Shown: positions 30,380-42,026 of the stretch, in pieces
How positions within the stretch are numbered: position 1 is the stretch's first letter
Layout of the letters: the number at the start of each line of letters is the position of its first letter
Source: Aquarana catesbeiana
Taxonomy: Eukaryota; Chordata; Amphibia; Anura; Ranidae
Assembly: GCF_042186555.1 (NCBI RefSeq)
Contig: NC_133334.1
Location: 18,929,018 to 18,993,017, forward strand
Direction of reading: 5' to 3'
DNA length: 64,000 nt
Made by a program: the position numbers and the translations under genes
The notes under the pieces: model-generated
Database searches by the model: none
Told to the model about the DNA's origin: nothing
What the model saw: only the letters and a program-made list of their open reading frames with translations

Positions 30380-31640
30380 GGGCGTCAGTAGACATCCTCC
30401 CATAATTGCACTGCTCTGTGATCATCGAACCCTTTGGACTCAGCTGATCACAGAAACAGGGTAAAGGGCCAATCACAGCAGGCCCTCTACCACGTGATCA
30501 GCTGATAGCCAATGACAGCTGATCACTGAAGTAAACAGAAGCCAGTTATCGACCTTTTTTTCTTCTCACAATCAGTGTGCAGAGAATAGAAGAAAGCCGG
30601 TAACCGGCTTCTTTTACAGGAACATCAGTCCCAATCTGTGCCCACCAGTGCTGTTAATTACTGCCACCTATCAGTGCCCACCAGTGCTGCCAATCAGTGC
30701 CCATCAGTGCCTCACAATTAGTGTCACCTATCAGTGCCCACCAGTGCCACCTATCAGTGCCCACCAGTGCTGCCAATCAGTGCCCATCAGTGCCTCACAA
30801 TTAGTGTCACCTATCAGTGCCCATCAGTCCCACCTATCAGTGCCCCCCAGTGCTGCCAATCAGTGCCACCTATCAGTGCCCATCAGTGCTGCCTATAAGT
30901 GCCACCTACCAGTACCTATTAGTGACCATCAGTGCCACCCACCAATGCCCACCAGTACTGCCAATCAGCGCCCATCAGTGCCTCACAATTAGTGTCACCC
31001 ATCAGTCCCACCTATCAGTGCCCCCCAGTGCTGCCTTTTAGTGCCACCTATCAGTGCCCATCAGTGCTGCCTATAAGTGCCACCTACCAGTGCCTATCAG
31101 TGACCATCAGTGCTGCCAATCAGTGCCCATCAGTGCCTCGTCATCAGTGTCACCTATCAGTGCTGCCTATCAGTGCAGTCTACCAGTGCCTATCAGTGAC
31201 CATTAGTGCTGCCTATCAGTGCTCTTCAGTGCCACCTATCAGTGCCCATCAGTGCTACCTCTCAGTGAGGCCTATTAGAGCCCATAAGTGCAACCTATCA
31301 GTGCCTCCTCATCAGTGCCCATCAGTGCCTCCTCTTCAGCACACATCAGTGAAGGAGAAAAATTACCTGTTTGCAAAATTTTACAACAAACTATTAAAAA
31401 GTTTTTTTTTCTTTTCAAAAATGTTTATTTCTTTAGCAAAAAATAAAACCCCCAGAGGTGATTAAATACCACCAAAAGAAAGTTTGATATGTGTGAAAAA
31501 AATGATAAAAATGTCCTATGTGTACAGTGTTGCATGACCGCGCAATTGTCATTCAAAGTATGACAGGGCTGAAAGCTGAAAATGGCCTGGGCAGATATGG
31601 GGTAAAAGTGCCCTGTAGGCACATGATTAATCAGCCACAC
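30380..31640 (-). repeat. Ranid-type dispersed repeat, minus strand, with internal satellite
   Basis: In reverse complement the right side reads GGGCCATTTTCAGC, GACAATTGCGCGGTCATGCA, CACATATCAAACTTTCTTTT and GGTGGTATTTAATCACCTCT, matching the other copies at low identity. The left part has a palindromic run (GATCAGCTGATAGCCAATGA). The centre is the array at 30612-31350. Confidence 0.7.
30612..31350. repeat. Short-unit satellite built on CAGTGCC
   Basis: Units of 10-12 bp (CACCTATCAGTGCCCATCAG) in longer higher-order patterns; a block with CCTCACAATTAGTGTCACC recurs at about 30710, 30795 and 30980. Confidence 0.92.
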
Positions 31641-31689
31641 AACCTGTGTAATATATATGTGTCCGATTTTAAAGGGATGAGGTGGCAAC

Positions 31690-32985
31690 TCTACCAGCAA
31701 TAGATCCACCAACAACAAAAATATCGCTCACCAGCAACAATAGACCCCAGCAACAAAATACCGCTCACCAGAAACAACACATCTCCCAGCAGCAACAATA
31801 GACCCACCCCCAACAACACCAGACCCCGGCCAGCAACAATAGACCTATCAGCAACAAAATATCCCTCACTGGCAATACATCCCCATCAGCAAAAATAGAT
31901 CCAACACCAGCAACAATAGATCCTCTCCCCAGTAGCAATAGAACCCCTCAGCAACAATAGATCCCCTCTTCAATAACAGGACCCCCCAGCAAGAATAGAT
32001 CTCACCAGCAACAAAACACCCCTCACCAGAAACAGCACATCACCCACCAGCAACAATAGACCCACCCCCAACAACACCAGACCCCCACCAGCAACAATAG
32101 ACCTATCAGCAAAAAAAATCCCTCACCGGCAATATATCCCCATCAGCAAAAATAGATCCAACCCCAGCAACAATAGATCCTCTCCCCAGTAGCAATAGAA
32201 CTCCCCAGCAACAAAAGATCCCCTCTTCAATAACAGATCCCCCCCCAAACAAGATTAGATGTCAACAGCAACAAAATACCCCACTTGCAACAATAGATCC
32301 CCCACCAACAACAACAGCTCCATACCAGCAACAATAGACCACCACCAGCAACAGTAGACACTACAACAGCAAAAATAGAGCCTCTCCCCAGTAGCAATAG
32401 AACCCCTACAGAAACAATAGATCCGTTCTTCAGTAAAAGACCCCCCCCCAGCAAGACCAGATATCACCAGCAACAAAATGCCCCACTTGCAACAATAGAT
32501 CCCCACCAACAACAATAGATCAATTCCAGTAACAATAGACCTCCACCAGCAACAGTAGACCCTACAACAGCAACAATAGAGCCTCTCCCCAGTAGCAATA
32601 GAATCCCTACAGAAACAATAGATCCTTTCTTCAATAAAAGACCCCCCCAGCAAGACCAGATGTCACCAGCAACAAAATGCCCCACTTGCAACAATAGATC
32701 CCCCACCAACAACGATAGATCCATTCCAGCAACAGTAGACCTAGCAACAGTCAGCATCAATAGACCCTCCAGCAGCCATAAGCAATACATCTCCCTCAAA
32801 ACAGTAGATATCCCCAGTAACAATAGACCCTCTGGCAACAGCAGGCTCCCCCAGCAACCATTGCTCCACCAGTGGGTAGCAACAATAAATCCCCCCACCC
32901 CAGTAGACCCCCCCCCAGCAACATAAGCCTCTCTGGCAACAACGGATCCCCCACAAGCAACAAAAGACCCTCCAGCATGCCCAAG
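31690..32985. repeat. About 15-bp minisatellite built on CAGCAACAATAGA
   Basis: Dozens of units (CCAGCAACAATAGATCCCC) with many variants; higher-order repeats are visible, for example the order CTCTCCCCAGTAGCAATAGA at about 31920, 32180, 32380 and 32582. Confidence 0.92.
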
Positions 32986-33594
32986 CACCCCTTGCCAGCA
33001 CATACATTCAGTGCCGGAGGTGCCAGAACTGCGTACCACAAAAAAAAATTCCGTGGTGCTGCAATGACAGCCCAGCCTGGAGGGGAAGCTGTAACCCTGG
33101 GAAGCTGGCGATGTCCCCTGAGCGTATTTCAAGGCTTCATATTCGCTATTAATGATATTTTTAAATGATAAAACGGTATTGAGTGCACACTGCTAAATAT
33201 TGTTATTTCTGCTGTGAGGATTGTCTTTGCTTAAGATTATTATTTCTCTGCTCTGCAGCCTGTTTGATCCATCTGTCATACAAGACGAAAGATCAATAAC
33301 GCGCTCTGACAGCTGAGCGAGGCTGGAGAGGTGCGGGCGCGCACGTGAGGTCATCCGAAATTCCGCTATTATACTTCACATTATGACAATGTTCGAGGGT
33401 TGGACTCGCATGGCGCTCCACAAACCAATTCTCCTGTTTTGTTATGCTGTGAACTAAACATTGGCGAGGTACAAAGAACACTGGAGTCTTCGAGGATATG
33501 TACGCCTTTGTGATAAGATACACATTAAATGTCATTATTCATCATGTACGGCTAAATTATTATTTCTGCACTGCAGATGCCTCAAAGGGAGAGA
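32986..33594. other. No recognised feature
   Basis: Looks like low-copy DNA; no coding motif or repeat ends found. Confidence 0.45.
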
Positions 33595-33746
33595 TTTACT
33601 AAAACTGGAGAGTGCAAAACCTGGTGCGACTCTGCATAGAAACCAATCGGCTTCCAAGCTTTAGGCTGGGTTCACACTGGCACGACACCACTTTGCCCTG
33701 CAACTTGACGTCCAACTTCTATCCGACTTTAATGAACGCCTGGAAC

Positions 33747-34282
33747 CAGTGGCGGCTGGCAGGTTCTTCTTTCGGGGGGGCGGCAAACAAACAACACCCC
33801 CCCCCGGGTGGCGCGGCACTGACTGCAAACCCCCCCTCCCCTCAGTCCGGCACTTACCCACTCGTGTGGCGAGGCTGTGGTTTTCTCTCCTGGTGCCCGT
33901 TTCTCAAGCTTGTGTTAAGCTTGTGTCTCCTCTTCCGCCAAAGCGCTAGGCATCCAATAGGATCGCCTGAAGCTTTGGCCAATCGGGAAACAGGTTTTAA
34001 CGACCTGCCTCCTGATTGGCGGGGAGGAACTTCATGTGAAAATATTGAAAATTCATTCGCTATCGTCACACAACAGGGTGGGATTGGAGTGCAATGCTCT
34101 GCTCTCCAAGGCCACCCTTTTTTGAAGCCTATTAGAACTTCTGGCTCTAATCAGGTCCTTCAAGAAAACACCCACCCCACATTGGAATCCATGGTCCGGC
34201 GCACTGATATGTAGATCAGGGGGGCCCGACGCATGGAGAGGGGAGGCGGTGCCCATGCGCCCTCTATGGATGGGCCACCACT
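33747..34282 (+). mobile_element. hAT-like element in the left arm of the foldback
   Basis: Begins CAGTGGCGGCTGGCAGG and ends GGGCCACCACT, matching the partial element at 29205-29333 in its first 150 bp. No clear 8-bp duplication was found, so the boundaries are provisional. Confidence 0.5.
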
Positions 34283-34599
34283 AAAGGGATCCTGACAATA
34301 CCAGGCCCTTTGTGTTTGGTATGAATCTTGAGTTAAAACTCCACGCCAAAATAAAAAAATTTAAAAAACGGCATAGGATTCCACTTTTCAAGACAATACC
34401 AGGCCCTTTGGTCTGGTATGGATTTTAAGGGGAACCCCCATGCTAAAAAAAACGAAGTGGGGTCCCCCCAAAATCCATACCAGACCCTTATCTGAGCATG
34501 CAGCCTGGCAGGTCAAGGAAGGGGGTGGGGACGAGCAAGCCCCCCCCTCCTGGACTATACCAGGCCACATGCCCCCAACATGGGGGGGGTGCTTTGTGA

Positions 34600-35080
34600 T
34601 GTCTTCAACCTCCGGTTCTTCTCCCTCCGCTGATGACTTCCTCTGATTCGGTTGTTCTCCCTCCGCTGATGTCTTGTTCCACTGTTGGTTCTCCTCTCAC
34701 CGCTGTCTTCTCCCACTGCCGGTTCTCCTCTCTCCGCTGTCTTCTCCCACTGCCGGTTCTCCTCTCTCCGCTGTCTTCTCCCTCTGCCGGTTCTCCTCTC
34801 TCCACTGTCTTCGCCCCATGGCTATATAAGTAACGGCACGCGGCCCTAGCATTACAGCGGGAGCGAGCATGGGGAGAAGATCAGAGGAAGAACAGAGGGA
34901 GAAGACAGCGGAGAGAGGAGAACAGGCAGAGGGAGAAGACAGCGGAAAAGGGAGAACTGGCAGAGGGAGAAGGCAGCAGAGAGAGGAGAACCGGCAGTGG
35001 AAGAAGACATCAGCGGAGGGAGAAGAACCGGAGAATGAAGACATCATTGGAGGGAGAAGTAACTGGAAGGAGAGGAGACG
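34600..35080. repeat. Mirror-image minisatellite: C/T-rich left, G/A-rich right
   Basis: Left block (to 34815): 34-bp units with TTCTCCCACTGCCGGTTCTC. Right block (34870-35080): the complement, GAGAGGAGAACAGGCAGAGG. The 55-bp centre contains CTATATAAG (34823-34831), which looks like a TATA box, and ACGGCACGCGG. Confidence 0.85.
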
Positions 35081-35099
35081 CCGGAGCTGCTTTAATAAA

Positions 35100-35620
35100 T
35101 TATTTTGTCAAAAACCTGTGTGCTGGTTTTTATTTTTGACACTTTTTTTGGGTGAATGGGTAGGGGTACAATGTACCCCATACTCATTCACATAGGGTGG
35201 GGGGGGCCAGGATCTGGGGGGCCCCTTGTTAAAGGGGGCTTCCAGATTCCAATAAGCCCCCCCACCCGCAGACCCCAACAACCACAGCCCAGGGTTGTCG
35301 GAAAGAGGCCCTTGTCCCCATCAACATGGGGACTAGGTGCTTTGGGGTGGCCCCCCTGCCCCAAAGCACCCACCCCCTTCATGTTGAGGGCAAATGGCTT
35401 GGTATGGTCCAGGAGGGGGTGAGGTGCTCACTCTTCCCTACCCCCTTTCCTGTCCTGCGGGGCTATGTGTTTGGATAAGGGTCTGGTATGGATTTTGGGG
35501 GGATCCCACACTGTTTTTTTTGGCGTAGAGGTTCCCTTGCCATTTTATTTAAAATTTTGCTGTGGAGTTTTCCCTCCAGATTCATACAAGACACAAAGGG
35601 ACTGGTATTGCCAAGATTAA
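35100..35620 (+). repeat. Ranid-type dispersed repeat, related to 45565
   Basis: GGTAGGGGTACAATGTACCC, CAGGATCTGGGGGGCCCC, TTCCAGATTCC, GGATAAGGGTCTGGTATGGA occur in the same order as in 45600-45870. Part is inverted at 34285-34590. Confidence 0.75.
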
Positions 35621-36089
35621 AGTCAGATCCCATTCACTGAAGTCGGATGGAAGTCGGAGGGCAAAGTCGGATCCACAGTTGTACGACTGTCGTGCTGTAC
35701 TAGTTTGAACCCCCTGAAGTTAGAAGCTGATTGGCTACCATGCACAGCTGCTCCAGATTTTGCACTCTTAAATTTTAGTAAATCAACCCCAAAATGTCTG
35801 GAATCATGAGTGAAAAGCGAAGAAATGACCGCGACTCTAGAGACCGGAAGCATTTCCTGGTATTATATGATTGATAGGATACATCTCTGACCTCCCTTTG
35901 GTCCCTGCAGGCCAACTGGGAGGTAGACTAGGCACCACCACATCTACAGGAATGCTGGGAAGGTTTTCTATGAAATATATATCAGGGACCGGGGTCCCTG
36001 TCTACTGAAAGAGACAGTTCAGGAGTTTGGAGGAGCAGAACTGAGGCTGCGTGGAGACACGGGTGTCATGGAGGTGCAACGGGTAACAC

Positions 36090-37600
36090 AGGATGCTTGG
36101 GAGTCACTGGATGTCATAGGATGTGTTGGGGTCAGCGAGAACACAGAATGCTCTGGAGTCACTGGGTGATACTGAATGCTCTGGGATCACTGGATAACAG
36201 GATGCTTGGAAGTTACTGGATAAAATGGAATTCTTAGGTGTCACTGGGACGTAGTATGCTCTGGGTTTGCTGGGTGACACAGAATACTCTGGGGTCACTG
36301 GGAACACTGGATACCTGGAGTCACTGGGAACACTGGATACTCTGAAGACACTGGGAACACTGGATATTCTGAAGTCACTGGGAACACTGGATGTTCTAGC
36401 GACACTGAGAACACTGGATACTCTGGAGTCACTGGGTCATACAGGATGCTCTGGAGTCACTGGGAACACAGGATATTTCGGGGTCATTGGGTAAACAGGA
36501 TGACCTAGAGTCACCGTATAGCACTGGATGTTCTGGGTTCACTGGGAACACTGGATTCTCTGGAGTCATTGGGAACAAAGGATGCTCTGGAGTCACTGGG
36601 AACACTGGATGCCCTGGGGTCACTGGGAACACTGGATACCTGGAGTCACTGGGAACACTGAATGCTCTGGAGTCACTAGAAACATTGGATGCTCTGGAGT
36701 CACTGGGGACACTGGATGCGCTGAAGTCACTGGGGACACTGTATGCCCTGAAGTCACTGGGAACACTGGAGGCACTGAGAACAGTGGATGCTTTGAAGGC
36801 ACTGGGAAGTGGAAACACTGGATGCTCTGGAGTTTCTGGGAACACTGAACACTCTGGAGTCACTGGGAACACTGGATGCTTTCAAGTCACTAGGAACACA
36901 GAAGACTCCAGAGTCAATGGGAGCACTGGAGGCTCTGGAGTCACTGGGAACAGTGGATATTCTGGAGTCACTGGGAACAGTGGATATTCTGGAGTCACTG
37001 GGCTGAATATTCTGGAGTCACTGGGAACACTGGATACTCTGGAGTCACTGGGAACACTGGAAACTCTGGAGTCACTGGGAACAATGGATGCTGTGAAGTC
37101 TTTGGGAACCTGGATGCTCTGGTGTCACTGGGTCATGCAGGATGGTCTGGAGTCACTGGAAACCCTGGATACTCTTGGGTCACTTGGTAAAACAGGATGA
37201 TCTAGAGTCAGTATACTTTCTGTGCTGTGGAGTCACTGGGAACATTGGATACTCTGGAGTCACTGGATAACAAAGGATGCCCTGGGATCACTGGGAATAC
37301 TGGATGCTCTTAGGTCACTGGGAATATTGGATGCTCGGGGGTCCCTGGGAATACTGGATGCTCTGGAGTCACTGCTGGGAATACTGGATGCTCTTAGGTC
37401 ACTGGGAACATTGGATGCTCTGGGGTCACTGGCAATACTGGATGCTCTGGAGTCACTGGGAACACTGGATGCCCTGGAATGAGTGAAAACACTTGATGCC
37501 CTGGAGTCACTGGGAACACGGGATATGCCCTGGAGTCACTGGGAACAATGGATGCTCTGCAGTCACAGGGAACACTGGATGTTCTAAAGTCGCTGGGTAC
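36090..37600. repeat. 27-bp minisatellite
   Basis: About 50 units of CTGGAGTCACTGGGAACACT plus GGATGCT (27 bp; 9 residues, SLGTLDALE). Edges at about 36090 and 37600 are gradual. The reading frames are repeat artefacts. 35791-36089 is unassigned. Confidence 0.95.
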
Positions 37601-37825
37601 ATAGGATGCTTCTTTTGTACATATTTTGCAGGTAAGGTGGTCCTTTGAAATCAATAGGCTGCCCTACATGCAAGGTGCTGGAAAGCACAGAAAATGACAT
37701 CATCCTAGGACCCAGCCTAGGCAAAGTCACCGGACTGGAGCTCAGGAGGGCAGCCCCTGCAGCCTCCCATCTTGTGATATGCTACAAAGTTACAATGTTG
37801 TAGTCTGATCGGGGTGGGGGGGGGG

Positions 37826-37872
37826 GAAATGCTTCCTCCTGCCTGCAGCAGACTGATGACATCATCTCAGAA
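37826..37872 (+). repeat. Short dispersed repeat also at 60218 and 60289
   Basis: GAAATGCTTCCTCCTGCCTG, then AGACTGATGACATCATCTCAG. Two copies in a row occur at 60218-60250 and 60289-60332. Confidence 0.75.
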
Positions 37873-37889
37873 ATGTATCCATCAGGAGC

Positions 37890-38024
37890 AGTGATGGCGA
37901 ACCTTGGCACCCCAGATGTTTTGGAACTACATTTCCCATGATGCTCATGCACTCTGCAGTGTAGTTGAGTATCATGGGAAATGTAGTTCCAAAACATCTG
38001 GGGTGCCAAGGTTCGCCATCACTG
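37890..38024. mobile_element. Palindromic hAT MITE, second copy
   Basis: CAGTGATGGCGAACCTTGGC with its exact inverse at the right end; perfect hairpin arms (GTTTTGGAACTACATTTCCC). Flanks ATCAGGAG and ATCTAGAG suggest an 8-bp duplication with two mismatches. Younger-looking than the copy at 5191 because its arms match better. Confidence 0.9.
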
Positions 38025-38032
38025 ATCTAGAG

Positions 38033-38439
38033 TATTTACTGAAAGCTCCAATAGAAACACTCTGATACACAGCATTCTGATCAGGATGAAATGACCTTCG
38101 CAGCGACGCTTCTAGATCTGCAAACTCACCACAAACATTGCGGCCCGGCACAAAAAAGGTTACAGAGTCAACCATTGGAAATGCCTTTTATGGGGAAATT
38201 TTAATGATTCTGTCACTTCAATTAAATTGCCTTTTATATCCCGTCTTCCTACGGCTTGCGGATTTCTCAGCTTTCGCCTCGATCTGTACGGCTTCAGCTC
38301 TTCATAAATCACAACATGACAAAGCCTCAGAACCCATCAAGTTTTATGTCTTCCCAGCGATGACTTCTTTTCATACTTTTATGTGAAAAGTGTTAAATCA
38401 ACTTTCAGGGGAGTGAAGGTTTTTTTTTTTATCTCTTTT

Positions 38440-38471
<32 letters not shown>

Positions 38472-39050
38472 AGCTCTGTCAGCATGGCCAAACTCCTCGA
38501 TAAAGCAATACACCTGCGTCGGAAGAAAAAGCGGATTGTCTGCCGTTGAATTGCAATTTTCGGTCCGTGTTTGAGCGGCCTAATGTGTAACGGAAATGTC
38601 ACTTTCTAATGCTCTCTGACAAAGTGTGAAATGAGATGGCGGAGACGACAACTGTTCCATCGCTTCTAATGCTATCGACTGGGAAAAGGCTGAAGAGGTG
38701 ACTTATTAAAGTTCCAACCAGGCTTTCCCACTGATACAATTGCGGGCGTGTGTCTACCGGATATTGCCGCAGCGGTAACAGGAAGGAGAAGCTTTCAGCG
38801 TAATCTATTCTAAGGCTAAGCACGGTCGGGAAGATGATTGCCAAATATTGGAATGGCTTATCAGCCAAGATGTCTTTTCTCTAAAAGATCGTTCTTTAAT
38901 TTAAAATGTTATGAAATGCCAACAATAAAACACCGGCGCTTAAAGTATATCTACGCTTTTTACTAGATGAGTACAAAAATATTACATAGTGAACTTTGTA
39001 TTTGTGTGTGTGGTGCTTGTAAGCAGTTGCTTCCAAGAGGTTCTAAAGAG
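38033..39050. other. No recognised feature; poly-T tract at about 38412-38473
   Basis: Low-copy looking sequence with a T-rich run. No coding motifs. Confidence 0.45.
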
Positions 39051-39053
39051 TAA

Positions 39054-39167
39054 GGCTCCATTCACACTTGTGTGACTTGTCATGCGACTTTGGACATGGC
39101 AAGTCTCATGACAAGTCGAAGCCCATTCTTCTCAATGGCGCCAGTTTGGATCGTTTGAATGGAGCCT
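39054..39167. mobile_element. Short Harbinger-type MITE, TSD TAA
   Basis: GGCTCCATTCACACTTGTG at the left, TCGTTTGAATGGAGCC(T) at the right; TAA at 39051-39053 and 39168-39170. Contains the inner palindrome GACTTGTCATG ... CATGACAAGTC. 114 bp. Confidence 0.85.
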
Positions 39168-39170
39168 TAA

Positions 39171-39540
39171 CTGTTTTTCTTTGGCCCTGTTCATGCTCTT
39201 TAATTAAGTAGGTTAGCCAGGTGCAAATTGTTACAATATCTTAAAGTTGTGCTGTTTCCTCAGGTTGACCTGCTGAGCTGGTGGTGTCTGAGAAGGAAGC
39301 GTTAACACTTTTCCCTCTCTTTTCTTCAAGGTCAGACCATATAAATAGGGCTTACTAAGTGCCCTGAGAGCTGTTGGGGAAAAATTGCCAAAATGTAGCT
39401 GTTATTCTGCTGGAGAGGATCACCCCCTTGGGGGGAGGGTGACTGGAGCCTAGTCGGGGTTCCCAGGGGATCTGGAGCCCATAGACCCTTGTGTACTTAT
39501 AAATGCCAGTCATAGACTTTTTTTACTGCCTTATGTGGAT
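39171..39540. other. No recognised feature
   Basis: Nothing identified. Confidence 0.45.
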
Positions 39541-39585
39541 TACTAGAGATGTGCAATTAATTTAGTTCCGAATTAGTTTTTTAAC

Positions 39586-40141
39586 TAATTTCGACAAATT
39601 CGTTAATTCAGAAATAGCCGAATTAATGAAAACACGTTAAAACCCATAAATTTGAATATTCGAAAATTCGTAAATTCAGAAATTCGAAAATTCAGAAATT
39701 CGAAATTTCAGAAATTCGTAAATTCAGAAATTCGTAAATTCAGAAATTCGAAAATTCAGAAATTCGTAAATTCAGAAATTAGAAAATAATACTATTGATG
39801 TTAGGCTAACTGGTCTGTAATTCCCAGGGATTTCCTTTCATTTAGATACGGCATTCGTTAATTTGGATAATTCATAACTCCGGATAAATTTGTATTCGTT
39901 ACGTTCACCAACAGCCAAATTTGAAAGGAAATTCCACTACCTATAATTTAATAGTTAGTAATAGTTAAGTTATTATTGGTCAATATTTCAGAATTTTGAA
40001 TTTCTGAATTTTCGAAATTCTGAATTTTAGAATTTACGAATTTTAGAATTTATGAATTTACAAATTTTAGAATATTCAAATTTATGGGTTTTAACGTGTT
40101 TTCATTAATTCGGCTATTTCTGAATTAACGAATTTGTCGAA
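39586..40141. repeat. AT-rich foldback with AATTCG-type tandem repeats
   Basis: CGACAAATTCGTTAATTCAG at the left and its reverse complement at the right end (about 40122-40141) bound inverted arms. The arms hold short tandem repeats (GAAATTCGTAAATTCA). A segment at 39838-39960 recurs directly at about 41572-41690 (GGATAAATTTGTATTCGTTA, CAAATTTGAAAGGAAATTCC), beyond the LINE. A 48-bp piece of LINE coding sequence lies inside on the minus strand (39787-39834). Confidence 0.75.
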
Positions 40142-41402
40142 TAGTATGCAAGCTCTTGGAGGGGTTGATAAGGGACAGTATACAAGATTTTAGTAATAAG
40201 AACGATATCATTAGCAGTAATCAGCATGGATTCATGAAGAATCGTTCTTGCCAAACCAATCTATTAACCTTCTATGAGGAGGTGAGTTGCCATCTAGATA
40301 AAGGAAGGCCCGTAGACGTGGTGTATCTGGATTTTGCAAAAGCATTTGACACAGTTCCCCATAAACGTTTACTGTACAAATTAAGGTCCATTGGCATGGA
40401 CCATAGGGTGAGTACATGGATTGAAAACTGGCTACAAGGGCGAGTTCAGAGGGTGGTGATAAATGGGGAGTACTCGGAATGGTCAGGGGTGGGTAGTGGG
40501 GTTCCCCAGGGTTCTGTGCTGGGACCAATCCTATTTAATTTGTTCATAAACTATCTGGAGGATGGGATAAACAATTCAATCTCTGTATTTGCAGAGGATA
40601 CTAAGCTAAGCAGGGCAATAACTTCTCCGCAGGATGTGGAAACCTTGCAAGAAGATCTGAACAAAGTAATGGGGTGGGCAACTACATGGAAAATGAGGTT
40701 CAATGTAGAAAAATGTAAAATAATGCATTTGGGTGGCAAAAATATGAATGCAATCTATACACTGGGGGGAGAACCTCTGGGAGAATCGAGGATGGAAAAG
40801 GACCTGGGGGTCCTAGTAGATGATAGGCTCAGCAATGGCATGCAATGCCAACCTGCTGCTAACAAAGCAAACAGAATATTGGCATTAAAAAGGGGATCAA
40901 CTCCAGAGATAAAACGATAATTCTCCCACTCTACAAGACTCTGGTCCGGCCGCACCTGGAGTATGCTGTCCAGTTCTGGGCACCAGTCCTCAGGAAGGAT
41001 GTACTGGAAATGGAGCGAGTACAAAGAAGGGCAACAAAGCTAATAAAGGGTCTGGAGGATATTAGTTATGAGGAAAGGTTACGAGCACTGAACTTATTCT
41101 CTCTGGAGAAGAGATGCTTGAGAGGAGATATGATTTCAATATACAAATACCATACTGGTGACCCCACAATAGGGAGAAAACTTTTTTGCGGAAGGGAGTT
41201 TAACAAGACTCGTGGCCACTCATTAAATGTAGAAGAAAAGAGGTTTAACCTTAAACTATGTAGAGGGTTCTTTACTGTAAGAGCGGCAAGGATGTGGAAT
41301 TCCCTTCCACAGGAGGTGGTCTCAGCAGGGAGCATTGATAGTTTCAAAAAACTATTAGATAAGCACCTGAATGACCGCAACATACAGGGATATACAATGT
41401 AA
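40141..41402 (+). pseudogene. CR1/Rex-type LINE reverse transcriptase, broken
   Basis: Encodes the reverse transcriptase that copies LINE RNA at a nicked target. Visible motifs in the open part up to 40920: YLDFAKAFD (catalytic block A), GVPQGSVLGP (block B), FAEDT (block C) and the LGVLVDDRLS segment. In block C the first aspartate of the usual FADD is glutamate, which should abolish activity. A frameshift at about 40884-40895 moves the rest (about 40896-41402) to another frame; there VRPHLEYAVQFWAP, the RVQRRATKLIKGL stretch and ARMWNSLP continue the C-terminal domain. The 5' half, including the endonuclease, is missing, although residues that precede the start are found inverted at 39787-39834. 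The assignment to CR1 rather than a related jockey-group clade is from memory. Confidence 0.85.
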
Positions 41403-41480
41403 TACTGACACATAATCACACATAGGTTGGACTTGATTGACTTGTGTCTTTTTTCAACCTCACCAACTATGTAACAATGA
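41403..41480 (+). other. LINE 3' end
   Basis: TAGGTTGGACTTGATTGACT and TTTTTTCAACCTCACCAACT form the short 3' tail that I associate with this LINE group. A run of AAT/TTA repeats follows to about 41550, then the AT-rich repeat resumes. Confidence 0.65.
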
Positions 41481-41853
41481 AAGTAATGAATTAATAATAA
41501 AAAATAACAATAATAATAATAAAAACTTTTTATTATTATTATTTATTATTACTTTGTTTCCGTTCCATTTGTTTAGATGTGGCATTCGTTATTTCGGATA
41601 ATTTGTAACTTCGGATAAATTTGTATTTGTTACGTTCAGTAACAGCCAAATTTGAAAGGAAATTCCAATACCTAGAATCTAATAGTTAGTTATTATTAAT
41701 TAGTTATTCGTTCGAATTTTCTGATTTTTTTTTTAATTTTTCGGATTTTCAAGTTTACGAATTTTCAAATTTACAAATTTTTCATAATAACGAATGACCC
41801 AAAAAAACGAAAAGAAAAAACAAAAACGAATGAAACGAAAACTAACACACTAA

Positions 41854-41940
41854 CGGCTGCCGTACACACGGACTGAAAGTCGAATGGTTTATATTGAACC
41901 GGCCGATGCTGCCTGATATTCGGCCCGTGTGTACAGCCCT
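41854..41940. mobile_element. Very short Harbinger-type MITE, TSD TAA
   Basis: CGGCTGCCGTACACACGG and CCGTGTGTACAGCCCT are inverted; TAA flanks both (41851-41853, 41941-41943). Related in its ends to the element at 3838. 87 bp. Confidence 0.85.
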
Positions 41941-42026
41941 TAAGGGACTATTTACTGCCTAAGTGGACTTTTGCCTTGAAAGGATTGCTCTTATGGACAT
42001 TGCCATCTGCCTAAAGTACAGTCACT

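Larger units (their letters stand above)
30180..31700. repeat. Inverted short repeat pair around a ranid-type repeat
   Basis: At 30215-30320 (CCAGCAACAAGAG, CCACCTCATCCCTTTAAAAC, ATTACACAGGTT) and in inverse at 31625-31700 the same sequence bounds the intervening block. The right copy passes directly into the 15-bp array, suggesting the array grew out of its CCAGCAACA edge. Confidence 0.6.
33595..35790. repeat. Large nested foldback structure
   Basis: The outer arms 33595-33740 and 35620-35790 are inverted (TTTACTAAAACTGGAGAGTG against its diverged complement). Within are a second inverted pair (34285-34590 and 35380-35620: ATACCAGGCCCTTTGGTCTG, AAAATCCATACCAGACCC) and an innermost inverted satellite pair (34600-34815 and 34870-35080). 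The centre is about 34840. The arms are offset because a hAT-like element sits only in the left half. Confidence 0.7.

Noticed and set aside
30648..31465. A CRISPR-like regular repeat
   Set aside because: The array lacks unique spacers, is built from 10-12-bp words, and lies in vertebrate-type DNA.
36267..37654. Leucine-rich repeat-like frames (SLGTLDALE)
   Set aside because: The 9-residue period equals the 27-bp satellite unit; true leucine-rich repeats have 20-29-residue units with a different consensus.
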